The notes under the pieces are model-generated. The model searched no databases, was not told the origin of the DNA, and saw only the letters and a program-made list of their open reading frames with translations. Positions 1-11,585 of a stretch of 64,000 bases of DNA are shown here, one piece after another. Position 1 is the stretch's first letter. Every line of letters begins with the position of its first letter. This DNA is from Astropecten irregularis (taxonomy: Eukaryota; Echinodermata; Asteroidea; Paxillosida; Astropectinidae), in contig OZ020251.1 of the NCBI GenBank assembly GCA_963971285.1, positions 2,666,001 through 2,730,000 on the forward strand. Reading direction: 5' to 3'. The position numbers were made by a program, and so were the translations under genes.

Positions 1-45
1 ATCACAAAATATCCGAGCACATGTGGTAGCCTACATTTTGAAGAG

Positions 46-215
46 CCCTCTTCTCCTGATGATGATAAGAGCAGGCTAGTCGAAACGTTGAGACCTTACG
101 AGAAGTGCGAACGAAATAGAAACGCGAAAGTACGAACGATTCTTACATGGTGTTTCCGCAAACCGTTCCACAAACCAATTGTCACCATGCAAAGCCTCAA
201 ATCTTTCTTGAGCCC
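46..215 (+). repeat. Hairpin-GAAACG repeat (copy 1), hammerhead-like core
   Basis: CTGATGA (56-62) is followed by a short insert and then GTCGAAACGTTGAGACC (79-95). The sequence onwards (ATTCTTACATGGTGTTTC, CATGCAAAGCCTCAAATC) recurs inverted at 3,044-3,195 and partly at 3,205-3,315. Confidence 0.7.
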
Positions 216-407
216 ACTAAAGTTGTGCACTCATTTTTGTGTTTATCTTCTTCTTCTTTTCATTTGCCCTCGAATAACTTGACGAAAGAAAGTTGCAAGG
301 CTTGGGCAATCAACTATGCGCGACAAGCCAATTATATCTTGATATGTCGGTTGATGAAATGGGAAGACAATTATCGTGGCGTCTGGAAGATCGATGTTAC
401 CCTGTAG

Positions 408-544
408 CGAATGTCATCAACACACTTTGTCTCTCCAAGATGCCATTTAGGTGATGCATGTTTCAGAACATTCTCGAATGTCATCAACACACTTTGTCTC
501 TCCAAGATGCCATTTAGGTGATGCATGTTTCAGAACATTCTCGA
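408..544 (+). repeat. Perfect 67-bp tandem duplication
   Basis: The segment CGAATGTCATCAACACAC onward (408-474) is repeated without a mismatch at 475-541 plus three bases. Neighbouring repeats are heavily diverged, so this duplication is very young or an assembly artefact. Confidence 0.95.
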
Positions 545-806
545 TTGGTCAGAGACGCCCTGGGCACAATGCCAATGGACCAATCAGAACGCTGAATGCA
601 TTCTGATTGAGACAGTACGCCTTGCAAAGAAAAGTGCAATCATTCGAAGAGTATCGTGGATTGTGAGCTTTGAGTTACAATCGATAGTTGTGTGGGTTGA
701 ATACGTACGGCTGACCTAAATGATGTGATAGTAACTTTATTCGTATGTCTTACTGGATAAGTGCAACTGACTGTCGGTGTAACTTCAACTGATGGTAATA
801 TTACGA
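545..806. other. Unique intergenic DNA
   Basis: Nothing recognised. A CCAATGGACCAATCAG stretch lies at about 571-588 but has no gene downstream. Confidence 0.5.
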
Positions 807-1185
807 TTAAATGTATTATCATACTTTGTTTTTTTATCAAATAAATACAGATTCATGGGCAAAAATATCAAGGAAGATACAGTAACAGTCATCTGTGAAA
901 ATTTCAGTCCTATACCATGCCATACCATACCATTTTGAGAAAACAGTGGAAAACGGCCACAGTATTGCTTAAGTTTTTTCTCTTATTATGTCTGATCTTT
1001 TAAAAGATCAAAAAAATTTCGGTGGTGGTTTTTACTAATTTCTGGATAAATACACCATTTCAGGCGGAAACAATTTAACGGTATGTTTCTACCACCACCA
1101 CCTTCATACCCTATAAGTTATACGTAAATCTGGAGTGTGAACATTTCTGTTTTGGTTTCTTACCAAAGTATGATACTACCTTTAA
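807..1185 (-). mobile_element. Family D TTAA-bounded MITE
   Basis: This is a reverse-orientation copy starting TTAAATGTATTATCATACTT and ending AAGTATGATACTACCTTTAA. Internal landmarks are GATCTTTTAAAAGATC, a near-perfect central palindrome, and ACCACCACCACCTTCATACC. It shares more than half its bases with seven other copies. It has no coding capacity. Confidence 0.85.
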
Positions 1186-1220
1186 ATTGCTGTGCAATTC
1201 AAATAGCAATGTACCTCTAG

Positions 1221-1365
1221 TCATTTGGAGTTGGAAGGGCCTGACGTTTCGATGCTAGCATGATCTTTACCAAAGGCTAAAAAAGAAGGCTCCTACTTGG
1301 GTCGAAACGTCAGACCATAGAAGAAGAAACATTAATGATAAGAGCCTTCTAACTCCTGTATTCCA
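1221..1365. repeat. Inverted pair of hairpin-GAAACG units
   Basis: The left unit on the minus strand reads AAAGATCATGCTAGCATC then GAAACGTCAGGCCC. The right unit on the plus strand reads GTCGAAACGTCAG and ends CTTCTAACTCC. Both share the CTAACTCC/GGAGTT termini seen at 19,579 and 49,085. Confidence 0.7.
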
Positions 1366-2174
1366 GGTCATTATTTTTGGCTGATGTGCAGTGCAGTTTA
1401 CTGCATAGTTTTTGTATACCAGCCGTTGTCATCGCAATCGTTTAGCTGTGGGCTGCGAAGATTGAGTAGACCAATGCGATGACTTTAACCTAGTAGGTAA
1501 ATATATCTGCAGTCCTGTGTTTATTTAGTAAAGTACAGGTAGCGTAGTTAATACGTCCTACACTGAGCTTCCCTGATAAATGAAAAAGGGAGCCTACGGA
1601 CTACAATCATGACAATTTGTGATTTATTAATTGTGGTTTCATTACGTTCATGCCAATAAAGGCACATGTTGTCCATCGCTTCTATGGATATATTTGCATT
1701 GCGTGGCGACATCAAACAAGTCTGTGTGCATCTCAGCTAGCTCGGACCATGATGCTAACGAACGTGTCCTAATCACATTTCACGTTATAAGGCTGTTTGT
1801 TGAATGTCGGCGCAGGTGGAATATGAAATTGAGCGGACAATTTCTGCAACTCGACTCTGGCAACTCTATACAATGATCCACGTATGTATATACCATAACT
1901 TTGTTGTGTCTAGAATGTTTGCTGTTTGCGATGTTAATGTATGCCGATCATTTATGCTTGACATTTCCTGCATGGAATGTTGTCATTCAGTACACTGTTA
2001 ATATGGGGAATTTAGAGAGCATAGAGCTTTTTAGACACATCTTCAGGGATTAGTGTTGAATGAATGATATCCTTGAATATGTGACTATAGGCAGAAACAA
2101 TCCAACATGACGATATGTTAGTGTATAATTATCAGCACTGAAACGAACTTGAGAGAACGTTCAAGCAGTACAGT

Positions 2175-2310
2175 GGTCGATTTCACTAAACTCATCGTAA
2201 CTTACCATCAATTGTAGGACTTAAAGTTCATTGTAGCCTTACGTAGGATATGATGGGTCATGCTTCGTAACTTGACTTACGATCGATCGTAGGGCTTCGT
2301 GAAATAGACC
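2175..2310 (+). mobile_element. Family B palindromic MITE
   Basis: It opens GGTCGATTTCACTAAACTC and closes CGTGAAATAGACC. The core shared with other copies is ATCGTAACTTACCATCAAT and ACGATCGATCGTAGGGC. Confidence 0.8.
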
Positions 2311-3043
2311 GAGGACTTCTGTCGCACTATGGCCTTTGAAACATGAGAAATGTCTGCGGTTGATACTGTTCGAAATATATTGCGTACGAATACCTCCACG
2401 CGCCGCGAACACTCGGTGACTGTCCATCTGTTGCCAAATAGGACGGCGAAACTAAAATGTATACCCACTTCGTTAAATCGCAAGCGAATACAAGGATGCT
2501 TTAAGCATCTAGTTCGGTTTCCAGGGACAAACAGATGCATATGCGTATAGCTTTCCTAGGAGTTATATATAGTTGCAACCCCGAAGGCAGACGAGGAGTA
2601 AGTTGAGGGAGATTCTAGGATCTAAATGATTTAATCTTTGTCCAAGGGGTACGGTGTCTGGCCATGTGCACCCACCCCAGGCCCTATCCATGGCAGTAGT
2701 ACTGGCTCTCGTCAATATTTTATGTCCTTGTGAATATTGATTGTCATATTGATGTAGTCATCTGTCTCCTATAGGTATATGTGGTTTTGTGAGGAGTATC
2801 GCAGGGAGGTATAAATGCAATGGAAGCCTCAGGCTGTCTATGATGAAGTTCAAAATCAATTTGACGAAGCTTCGGGTGTACGGCCACATCCTACCAACAG
2901 TTTATCACCTCGAGGCTTCAGCGATCTTTAGTATGATGCGATTCAAGAGGTGTTGCAGACACATCACAACATATTTGTTCTAAATGGTTTTCACCATTGT
3001 TAGGTCTATTCTTCTTGTGTGGTATTTATAGTTTGAAGAAAGA

Positions 3044-3315
3044 TTTGAGGCTCTGCATGGTGACAATTTGTATGTGGATCGGTTTGCAGAAACACCATGT
3101 AAGAATCATTCGTACTTTCACACTTCTTATTTCGTTCGTACTTCTCATAAGGTCTCAACGTTTCGACTAGCCTGCTCTCGTCTTTATCAGGATGATTAGG
3201 TCTCCAAATGATGACTAGTCGAAACGCTGAATCCTTACGAGAAGTGCGACGAAATAAGAAGTGCGAAAGTAAGAACGATTCTTACATGGTGCTTCTGCAA
3301 ACCGATCCACATAGT
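3044..3315. repeat. Two head-to-head copies of the hairpin-GAAACG repeat
   Basis: The left arm (3,044-3,195, minus strand) and right arm (about 3,205-3,315, plus strand) both read outwards through GTCGAAACG, GCGAAATAAGAAGTG-like sequence and ATTCTTACATGGTG(T/C)TTC. The left arm keeps CTGATAAAGAC..GTCGAAACG. The right arm has lost part of the hairpin. Confidence 0.75.
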
Positions 3316-4045
3316 TTGCTTGCCTGCCTGTTATTTAAGCCTCACCCTCGTCGCTGGATAACGAAACCGCATTATAATGAAATCATTCACTGTCAGAATA
3401 TCTTCCTTTGAAGCAATATCCTGCGTACAAAGTCTGCAGGACTTCACCGGGTCGAGAGATTCGTTCCCCAGACTGATTGAAGAGTATAATGTTTCACCAG
3501 GTCGAAACGCTTATCACAGAAAACGGCGCGTTGTATTGAATGTCACGACGTCCGAGTGACGCTAGCCGTGTCAGTGAGAGGATAATCCCAATGAGAGAAG
3601 AATGATGAAGTCAGGGAATTATGTGTTGCTTATAATTATACCTGCGTCTATCCTCTTCATCCGGCACGGGCTGGGAGTAAATTAATTGTCACTCTGATCG
3701 AGTTATGAGAGGTGAACATGTGAGGAAAAGGTCAGCCTCTCTTCATATCCCGTTTCGCACCTGCTCCATTAGATCTATGTCTTGTTTGAGGTGATGTATC
3801 TTGCCGAGAATGAGGATTTTCAGGGTTAGTTACGACGGGAAAGGGTAGCCATAGTTTAAAATGTAATTTCATGCTTCTTAGAGTTAGACTTAAGTTAGAG
3901 TGAATGTTGATTTGTAACACATTCAGCATCAACACTGGTTTTGCCTTCGATCTTTGTACCATCTTCACTATAACTCAATGCACCGCAGGTACATCACATT
4001 AGGTGAAATGAAAAGGAGTTTCTTGTACTAAGTTATGAACATTGA

Positions 4046-4335
4046 GGATGATGATGCCTTTTTTTCAAGAAGGCTGCTTTTGCTGCATGGAGTCACCACG
4101 CTTAATAGTTACTGAGTCACTAGATAAGTCCACTCCAGTGTTGGATGCATTGCATGGCAGGGGGAGTTAGTGCCATCAGATCCTCAGGTGTGCATGGCTC
4201 TGGCATAAATGAGCAGACAAGAAGATGTTGCATGGTCTGCTCCTCTCTGCACATACAGTTGGTGTCTTCATTGTCGCTGTACCCCATTTTGCAAGGTTGG
4301 TTTGGCAGCGGCTGACAGCAGTTCAAGAAGTTCAA
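4046..4335 (-). mobile_element. 3' end of a decayed non-LTR retrotransposon (RT C-terminal zinc-knuckle-like tail)
   Basis: The minus-strand frame 4,335-4,120 reads through CMCREEQTMQHLLVCSFM and then CTPEDLMALTPPAMQCIQHW before a stop. The pattern C.C..EEQTM.HLL.C followed by C(T)xEDL is the typical extreme C-terminus of a large group of LINE-encoded polymerases. No start codon and no upstream RT motif is intact; the sequence above 4,335 is out of frame. The 3' UTR ends in an ATC-type triplet tail near 4,050. It is an inactive fragment. Confidence 0.7.
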
Positions 4336-4479
4336 TCATCACCATTATTGTGGTGCCTTCTCCGATTCAAACGTTGGCAACAAAAAATATATGGGCCCCG
4401 GCTGCCGCATGGAAAATTATGCCCTACAAAAGCAGGTGCTTTTCGAAAAACGTACACCGACCAAGACCTGGTTGAATGT

Positions 4480-4636
4480 TGAAAAGCAAATGGATGTGGA
4501 TTGGGTGAAAACGAGGAGAATGATGGATGGAACGAAGATGAAATGACTTCTTGATGTTGGATTCTGTCTAAGAGTCACACCCAAAGGCCGAGCACAGGCC
4601 AAACGGGAAAACATGATGATGATGATGACTCGCTAG
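4480..4636 (+). mobile_element. Probable LINE 3' UTR fragment with a (GAT)n tail
   Basis: The stretch ends in AACATGATGATGATGATGA at about 4,613-4,630 and is preceded by non-coding DNA of the style found at LINE 3' ends (AGAGTCACACCCAAAGG). It lies in the opposite orientation to the fragment at 4,046-4,335 and could be the 3' end of another copy. No coding motif supports it, so confidence is low. Confidence 0.35.
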
Positions 4637-6843
4637 ATATCTCTTATCTAGGTATTCCTTTTTGCAATGCATTTAATTCTTGTCTCCGGTCGTTATCTCT
4701 TTGGATTGCTTTCACTGATGATTGGTGTTTCTCTCATTCCTGTAATTTGCGCTTTCTCTTCAAGGGGTTTGTTAATTCACACCTTCAGCTTCACTGAGCA
4801 TCTTCTTCGAAGGGAAAGCTGCCACCCAATCAAACCTGAGGCTTGATTACCTCTGAAATGACGCGGAAAAGGCGCCCTCAACTTTCTCCTCTTCCTTTGA
4901 GTGTTGCCTTTCTTCGTCTGATTGGCTGCCATTTTAAATTTATCTCGCGAGGCTTTTGAGCTTGAAGCAGGCAGCAGCTCTCGGTGGTTAAGCATCTGGA
5001 TGAATTCGGCCCAAGGTTATGAGGGTTACTGGCGTCAGCTTGTTAAGGTACACCCAGACGCGCTTGAGATGAGGCGAGTGAAAAAAGGAAGTTGATACAC
5101 ACACTGCTTCATGACGCAGACGATCGTGTTTAAATTCCTCTGTCGGAGTGTCACACGCTCAATCACTGGAGAGTTCTCTTTTCCTTTTTATCTTGCAGTC
5201 TTCACGGTTAGTGTTTATCGTTCTCCTCGGTGGATGGTATGATCTATGGTATCATTCCCCCGTCAACCTTACAGTCCGCCTCATTTATCACCAGTCGTGC
5301 ATGCAGTCAAATCACTGCAGGTGCTTCTTCCCATCCAGCGATCTATTTGTTTTGACTGCCGATCTATGCATCATCCGTTTGTGTTTTGTGTTTGTAACCT
5401 TGCGCTAGCCTCATCTCCCATCCCCACAAAACCTCTGTGAAACGCCGATCACCAGTCCCTAGGCCTATGCACTCGCCAAATTTGATTTGCATTAAGCTTC
5501 GCATGGATGCGACTCGAAATGAGACCGCTATGAATCATATGAGGGTCTAGTGATGTGAAAAACGTTAATTTGTTCTGTATAGACACACAATAGCGTATCT
5601 GTCGCAATCTCCAACTGAAGCCGCGTTTCACACACAAAAAGGAGGTTAATCATACGAATTAAAACGTTGTAATGGGAATATAATGTATAGCATATACCGG
5701 TAAATTTGAATTAACCTAAAAAGAAATGTTTCGGCGCGTCGTGCGGCTATTCGACGCGTCGTTACGAACAAGCCAAAGCTCGGGAAAAGTTGATGACGGA
5801 AAGTCAGAAATTATTTTGGCTTGGTTTCACTATCAAAATCGTGACATCTGGCGACTTAACACGCATTCTATCATTCGAGGTGGGAACCTTACGCATTGCA
5901 TATACATGATCTTACGTGTTTAATACCCTTATTGGATACCTCTTTTCCCCTATCTTCTGTCAGATTAATCTTTGCCCATATCCTAAGCACACAGTTTTTT
6001 ATGTGGTACGTAAAAGTCGACACAGACCTACCATTTTGGGAGGCCTTTTCCTCACACTTCACAGATACCTCTTGTAGGTAGACTTCTCATTATGTACATG
6101 GGTTACCTCCTTGCTTTTGTTTCTATTGTTCGTCGGCTCCCCCGCAGAAAGCTCTTATGTATAGATATACAGTTTTGCATATGTACCCAAGGTATCTCCA
6201 TTGTTCATCCTTTTCCTCTATATTGTTCTGCAACTTTCCATCGACTTAGTGCTCAAATTTACTTCCGCAATGTATACCGGAAGTCATCAACAAAAGGAAC
6301 TATTGTTCGCGTTATTTTCAGCATTGTCAGTGTCTCCATGCTATCGTAAAAAACTATGTTGAAATTGGGTAAAGGTGTTTGCCTATTACTTTAATTTTAT
6401 TCCATAGCGTTGGCTTTGCTGGCCCAACTCAGTAGTATACTGATCAGTAGGCCTATTGGGTTTGCGTGACTTCTCGCCGATCTGGCGTTGTTATGATAGT
6501 CTGGTACCGTCCGTAAATTACACGCTTGCCCGTGTATGTAGTCTACCTCTAATACCGATAAACCAACACGCAGTGCGGGGTAACTCTCCAATACTTATCC
6601 GTTGAATGGATGATGGTAATTCACAGGCTGGTAGATATAATAACATCGACTCTACCGTCTCTTGTGTGTACTTGTCTAGCTCAAGTTTTGTATTTTTTTA
6701 TTCTCCTTGCCAAACCCTTGCCGCCACTGCGTTTCTCTCGGGAGGGCTACTTTAATTAAGAGGATTGTCGTGTCGTGTGGCTATTCATACATAAGCGTGA
6801 AGTCGTTTCCACTGTGGTTATCAAAGCAACACTCGGTTTGTCA

Positions 6844-7053
6844 TAGGGGGTTTACGAAACGGAGGCTTAGGCTCAGGCTCAGGCTCCAGCTCTGTCATCC
6901 ATATTATGCTGAAAATATAGGATGTGGGTTTTCATTGAATCCGAAGCTCTGTTTTCCTTTACAAACCAGAGAATCTACTTCCGAACCGCACGCAGCCAAA
7001 AAGCCTCTATTCTGATACCCATTTCTTTGGAATGGATTCACGAAATGGAGCTG

Positions 7054-7112
<59 letters not shown>

Positions 7113-7127
7113 GTTTCGTAAACGTCC
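6844..7127. mobile_element. Family E element with hexamer-repeat inverted ends (copy A)
   Basis: The left end reads TAGGGGGTTTACGAAACGG followed by GGCTTAGGCTCAGGCTCAGG. The right end is a run of nine perfect GAGCCT units (7,054-7,107) closing with GCCGTTTCGTAAACG. The two ends are inverted copies built from the same hexamer. The shared interior includes GGATGTGGGTTTTCATTGAA and AATGGATTCACGAAATGGAG. Short ORFs of Glu-Pro or Leu-Arg repeats here come from the hexamers and I do not treat them as genes. Confidence 0.7.
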
Positions 7128-7320
7128 TCAGATGCATATTTAACCACCGCTCTACTTGTATAATATGCTTACGAACATCTTGGACTACTTTGCTATACTC
7201 ATCTAGTGCCGCAGAGTCGTGTAATTGTCCTGTATACAACTCTGACGTCACTTGCTTATATTTACATACATTAAAGTAATAACGGAAGGATTGCTGTTTT
7301 TAGGTAATACGAGGATTTAT

Positions 7321-7352
7321 AAGTACATGTACATGTACATGTACATGTACTT
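7321..7352. repeat. Perfect 32-bp palindrome of (GTACAT) units
   Basis: Starting AAGTACATGTACATG and ending CATGTACTT, all 32 bases are self-complementary. It is a short hexamer microsatellite that can extrude as a hairpin. Confidence 0.95.
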
Positions 7353-7924
7353 GAAGATTTGCAATACCTAGGCGACTCTGTTTTAAAATGCCAAGCATGA
7401 GAAGTGCATATGAAATTTATACCATTTATTTGATTGTACTCATTATATATGCGGCAAAGGGTAGGTATCTGACGAAGCGGATACTAAAAGGTGCAAGAAT
7501 TACGAGCAGTTCTGCCGCCTCATAACCAGGTTAAATTCCATCTGACACAACATCGTTACCATCCCAGCATTTCCTTCTCGCTATAGGTCTGATCAGGTGC
7601 ATAAGAGGTATACACTTGAACATGCAGCTTTCACTGTGAAACGAAGCGAGTGCTTTAAAAAAAAGTACATCTCGAATACATTTCAAGACAGGTGCACACA
7701 GTCTGGGGTTGTGCATAATAACGCCTGCTAGCACTCGCTCCCGTTTTCTTATTGGCATCGTGTCTGCCTGCATAACATTTGTATGTTGAATTGGGTCGTG
7801 TGGTACATTTTGTGACAGTGGCACTGAAAAGCGGCACATTTGTTTGACACGAACGGGCCTGAAATCACCAAACAAGCAAGTGAATATGATGGATATCTTA
7901 GATCATTTGAAGCTGGTGAACCAA

Positions 7925-7980
7925 AGGAACCTGACCGAAGCGGGAATCGAACTTCCGACCTCCGGAATCGTGCATTGAAA
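7925..7980 (-). mobile_element. tRNA-like T-arm remnant, probable SINE
   Basis: The minus strand reads GGAAGTTCGATTCCCGCTTC, which matches box B, preceded by a plausible anticodon side (CACGATTCCGGAGGTC). The 5' half of a tRNA is not recognisable, and TTGGTTCACC follows downstream. It is probably a decayed SINE. Confidence 0.4.
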
Positions 7981-8023
7981 GGTAAGGTTCAAACGTAAAA
8001 GATCGTCCGCATCACTCGTCATT

Positions 8024-8361
8024 TGTGTTATAATGATAATAATAATAATAATTTGGGAGGCTAATCATCCTTACTCGCAGCTGGGGTGCTGAAATGCTAA
8101 GGATGCGACTTAATTGTGCATGCTTTCATGGGCGCCCTTGGCTGCCAGCCACATCAACTCATATATGATCACGGAGTACAGCCTGAGATCGAAAGTGTTT
8201 GATTTTTGCGGAGGGAGGAAAACCGGAGAACCCGGATAAAAACCCTCGTAGCATAGGAGAGAACCAACGCACAACTCTACTCACATATGACACAAGCCAG
8301 ATCGAACCCGAGCCACATTGGTGAGAGGCGAGTGCCTAACGCACTTGCCACCTATGCCCCC
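8024..8361 (-). mobile_element. tRNA-derived SINE, full-length-looking copy
   Basis: On the minus strand the element starts with a tRNA-like head (GGGGGCATAGGTGGCAAG, box B GGTTCGATCTGG near 8,300-8,312). It continues through a body containing a run like CCGGTTTTCCTCCCTCCG and ends in a (TTA)n tail at about 8,030-8,055. Pol III internal boxes, a unique body and a microsatellite tail are the standard SINE architecture. No clear target-site duplication was found. Confidence 0.75.
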
Positions 8362-9365
8362 TTTTTATTGAAGGTAAGCGTTCCACTGTTACCGCACCAA
8401 TCCATATCATGTATGTCCCCTGCAGCAACGGAGACACAATTGTTAATTTACAAGAACACGCAATGTGATCCGAGTCAGTACCCTTGGCGTGGACCATGTT
8501 AGCCGGTTTGTTGTGTGCTCGCAAATTCTGTTCCTTTCGAAAATATCCAGCGGCAATTTTCGCAAGGTGCAAACCTTGCATGTGTTATGGTGATTCTAGA
8601 ACACATATTGATCCTGCAGGCGCTATGAAATTATGCTCTAAGCCCTGTGTGGCCTCAGCTTCATATAAGTGGGACGAATTCTATGCCCGATGGCTTAAGG
8701 AGCATATGAACACCGACCTTTTCTGGTAGAACAACAATTCTTTTGCGAAGCGTTTTCAATTATACTGTGGATCAATTGTGCCGATTTTCCCAATGTTCAA
8801 TATGTGATTGTGTGCGCAAGATGCGAATAAATGTGCTTATGGATACAGGCTGAGTATTGTTAATTTGTCAGCACCTTACAAGGTTGTAGTTTTCCTAAGA
8901 GTCAGATGCAATGAAGAGGACAGTTTTGCAGGAAAGTAAATATTTGCATCCACAAGAAAATCTTCAGTGATTAGATTGTGAGTGAGAGGAGGTTTTTCTG
9001 TGAGGTAAGATCCGATGCTGTTCAGAAGTGGACTATTATAAAACGGAATGATGTTATTGGTTCTATATCTATTGACAGTCCTGTGATTGCTCAAGAACAT
9101 TTGTCATCCATTTTTCTGTTGGGATTTCTGCTAAGTGTTAAGGAGCAGCGGCCAATTTTACGACTGAAATATTGACATTGATCTCTGGTGTGAATTCATC
9201 TTAATTGCTAAGCAACATGTGATGTCACAATACAAATCACTATGGCGATATTCGCAACTCATCTTAAGATTGGTTTAAGTCATTTTGCAAGATCACACCT
9301 TATCGATGTATCTTTCCAAGAATAGAAGACACAGACTGTTCTGCACGGCAAAGCTGAAGACTCCT

Positions 9366-9606
9366 GGTGCCAATTTCATGGCGCTGTTAAGCAGAAAAAA
9401 TTTGCTTAGCACAAAAATGTCTTGCTCAATAAAACAAACCACCGTTATAAATTTCATTTGATGTTCATGGTCAGTGAACAACATCCATTGCACAATTACA
9501 AGCGATAAACAACATTTGGTTGTTAACCCTGTTTTTATTATTAGACAGAAATGTCATGCTTAGCAAAATTTTGTGCTAAGCTGCATGTGCCGTGAAATTG
9601 GCCCCT
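9366..9606 (+). mobile_element. Family C MITE
   Basis: It starts GGTGCCAATTTCATGGCGCT and ends GTGAAATTGGCCCC. It has paired inner ends (AATTTGCTTAGCAC and GCTTAGCAAAATTTTG) and the internal ACATTTGGTTGTTAACCCTG block. Confidence 0.8.
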
Positions 9607-10476
9607 GTAATGATATTTCCTATCTTCTCCATACTGTCGTAAGTGTCATATGTAATCGTATGCCGTGTTCCTGCATAATGACCAGGATGACAATGATCTC
9701 CCTTACGGCTTATTCCGCCCACTGCAGCCTGTATGTAAAACTGACCATTCCTTGAAGAGGATTTTCCAGGTATCTCAACCAAGTATCTAGACGGAGGGAC
9801 TTATAGGCCTCCTGAGTCTGCAGTCATTCCCCCTGGTGATGTTCTCCTTGCATACCAATGATCCTGAGTGTCTGAGGTCTTGTCACAGAAGGAGACCTTC
9901 ACGAGCTGAAGCTCGACAGATGAATTTAAACTTGGCTTGGATGGATCCATACCAAGCTGACATGTGCTAAGTGCAAATACATTTCATAAGAGAAACTATA
10001 CCTTTTCACAGTTCAGGCCCACATCCTGACGTAAATTGAAGCAACGCTGTTTTCTGAAGTCACTCCGATATCATTCCTTTCTGGTTTATTTGGAATGCAC
10101 TCGTTGCAAATCGGTTCTACTGACGCTAATTTGAAATAAATTTCCTTGAATATGGATCCTTTTGCCGGTGGGCGTCGTGGTGATACGATCAAGAAAAGTC
10201 CAAGTGAAAAATACAATTACGCAGGTAGAATCCAATTAAGCTTGCAGTTATAATACCGGCCACTGCCCGCTCTTAAAAAGGTCGCACCTGTATATCGCTG
10301 CTGAACTTCCCATTAGTGTAGACACGTCAGTGCTAGATAGATGGTTTTGCGAGTGATCCGTGGCTTCAGGGTATTTTTTATAAATGGAGGCTAATAGAGC
10401 CAGCTACCATCCATTGTAAGTCACATTATCCTGTATGCGTGCCAGGGTGCTTCATAATGATGTGCAAACACACCAA

Positions 10477-10621
10477 GGGTCGATTTCAAGAAGCCACACG
10501 ATTGGTCGTAACTCGAGTTACGAAGGATAACCCATCGTATCCTTCGACTACGTGGGGATGCAATGCATCATAAGTCCTACGATTGATAGTAAGTTACGAT
10601 GAGTTTGGTGAAATCGACCCC
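10477..10621 (-). mobile_element. Family B palindromic MITE
   Basis: It opens GGGTCGATTTCAAGAAGCC and closes TTTGGTGAAATCGACCCC. It contains GTAACTCGAGTTACGAAGG and GTAAGTTACGATGAG, so it is the inverse orientation of the copy at 2,175. Confidence 0.85.
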
Positions 10622-11420
10622 TGGTGACACATTCTACTCAGTGTGATACCTGGGTATGGGACATCGTGTGCTCTTTGCCCTGTCGCCTGAACCGATTCTG
10701 TAGACCTCAAACATCAAGTGGACGATTCAACACACATCTTCGCCTTTGGGTACTATATAGCCACACTGACTGACACATGTCAACTTGGTACTCATGTTTC
10801 TGTTGTTGTTTTGGCTTTAGGTGTTCCATTCTTGCTGTTATGACTTCATACGTATGACCTCAATGGAACCACAGAGCAAGAAATCCAATTTTATACCTCA
10901 TACAAAAATAACACCCACACACTTTCATTTCTAGTTTGGAAGAGTACCATCTAGCTTCCCTCTGTAAATTGCTGTAGCCGTATCATGGCTGCGGGCTATT
11001 TAGTGGTTGACCGGCCGGCCAGGACGAACCCGGTCACATCGACGGCTGTTTGTAGTCTCCGTGACCGCTTGGCCGATTCCTGATGGGAATATACCGGCTT
11101 ACATCTTCCGTTTCTCGGGTAGAGTGCACTGGCCGTGCTCGCCAAATCCTGTCTTCGGTCCGTACCCTGAGATATTAAAATAATTTAATAATACATGGGT
11201 CTGAAAAATCATATTCCTACTTTCTCAAGAGACGTGACTCCATAATCCAGAAGGTCTCTGTTTTTACCGGAGGATTTTGTGGCACCCAGTTGAGAAAAGA
11301 CACTTCAGACGCACTAAAAACAGCATACAAATCTACCCTTACTCTAGCTGTATGTGAATTGCTATTCTGCTTAATTGGACTGATATGTATCATGAATATT
11401 AAATGATTTTTTGGAAATAG

Positions 11421-11585
11421 ATAATATGCAAATTAGGCTTGCCCTTCACCGACGTGGATGAGCGCTGTATACTCAGTGCTTGTGAGTGCACGTGAAAAAA
11501 GCACATGCTGGCCCAGGTGGGATTCGAACCCACGACCTCCTGCTTACTTGTGCAGATGCCATACCTCTGGACTGATGTAATCAAA
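11421..11585 (-). mobile_element. tRNA-derived SINE (family 1)
   Basis: The minus strand matches the copy at 25,833 over head and body: GTGGGTTCGAATCCCACC, then CTGAGTATACAGCGCTCATC, then CACGTCGGTGAAGGGCAAGC. The 5' part of the tRNA-like head has diverged (GTCCAGAGGTATGGC against GACCTAGCGGTATGGC). Similarity ends at TTTGCAT in both copies, which defines the 3' end. Confidence 0.8.

Larger units (their letters stand above)
1390..6840. other. Intergenic DNA between mapped repeats
   Basis: Outside the listed elements (B copy at 2,175, inverted pair at 3,044, LINE pieces at 4,046-4,636) I see no coding or RNA gene. At 3,430-3,515 a further GGTCGAAACGC motif follows CTGATTGAAGAG and may be another decayed hairpin-GAAACG unit. 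Short ORFs have no domain or codon-bias support. Confidence 0.5.
7130..9365. other. Intergenic DNA between mapped repeats
   Basis: Apart from the palindrome at 7,321, the T-arm remnant at 7,925 and the SINE at 8,024, no feature is supported. Confidence 0.5.

Noticed and set aside
6904-7251. ORF with (Leu-Arg)n and opposite ORF with (Glu-Pro)n
   Set aside because: Both derive from the hexamer end of a family E element, and no conserved sequence surrounds them.
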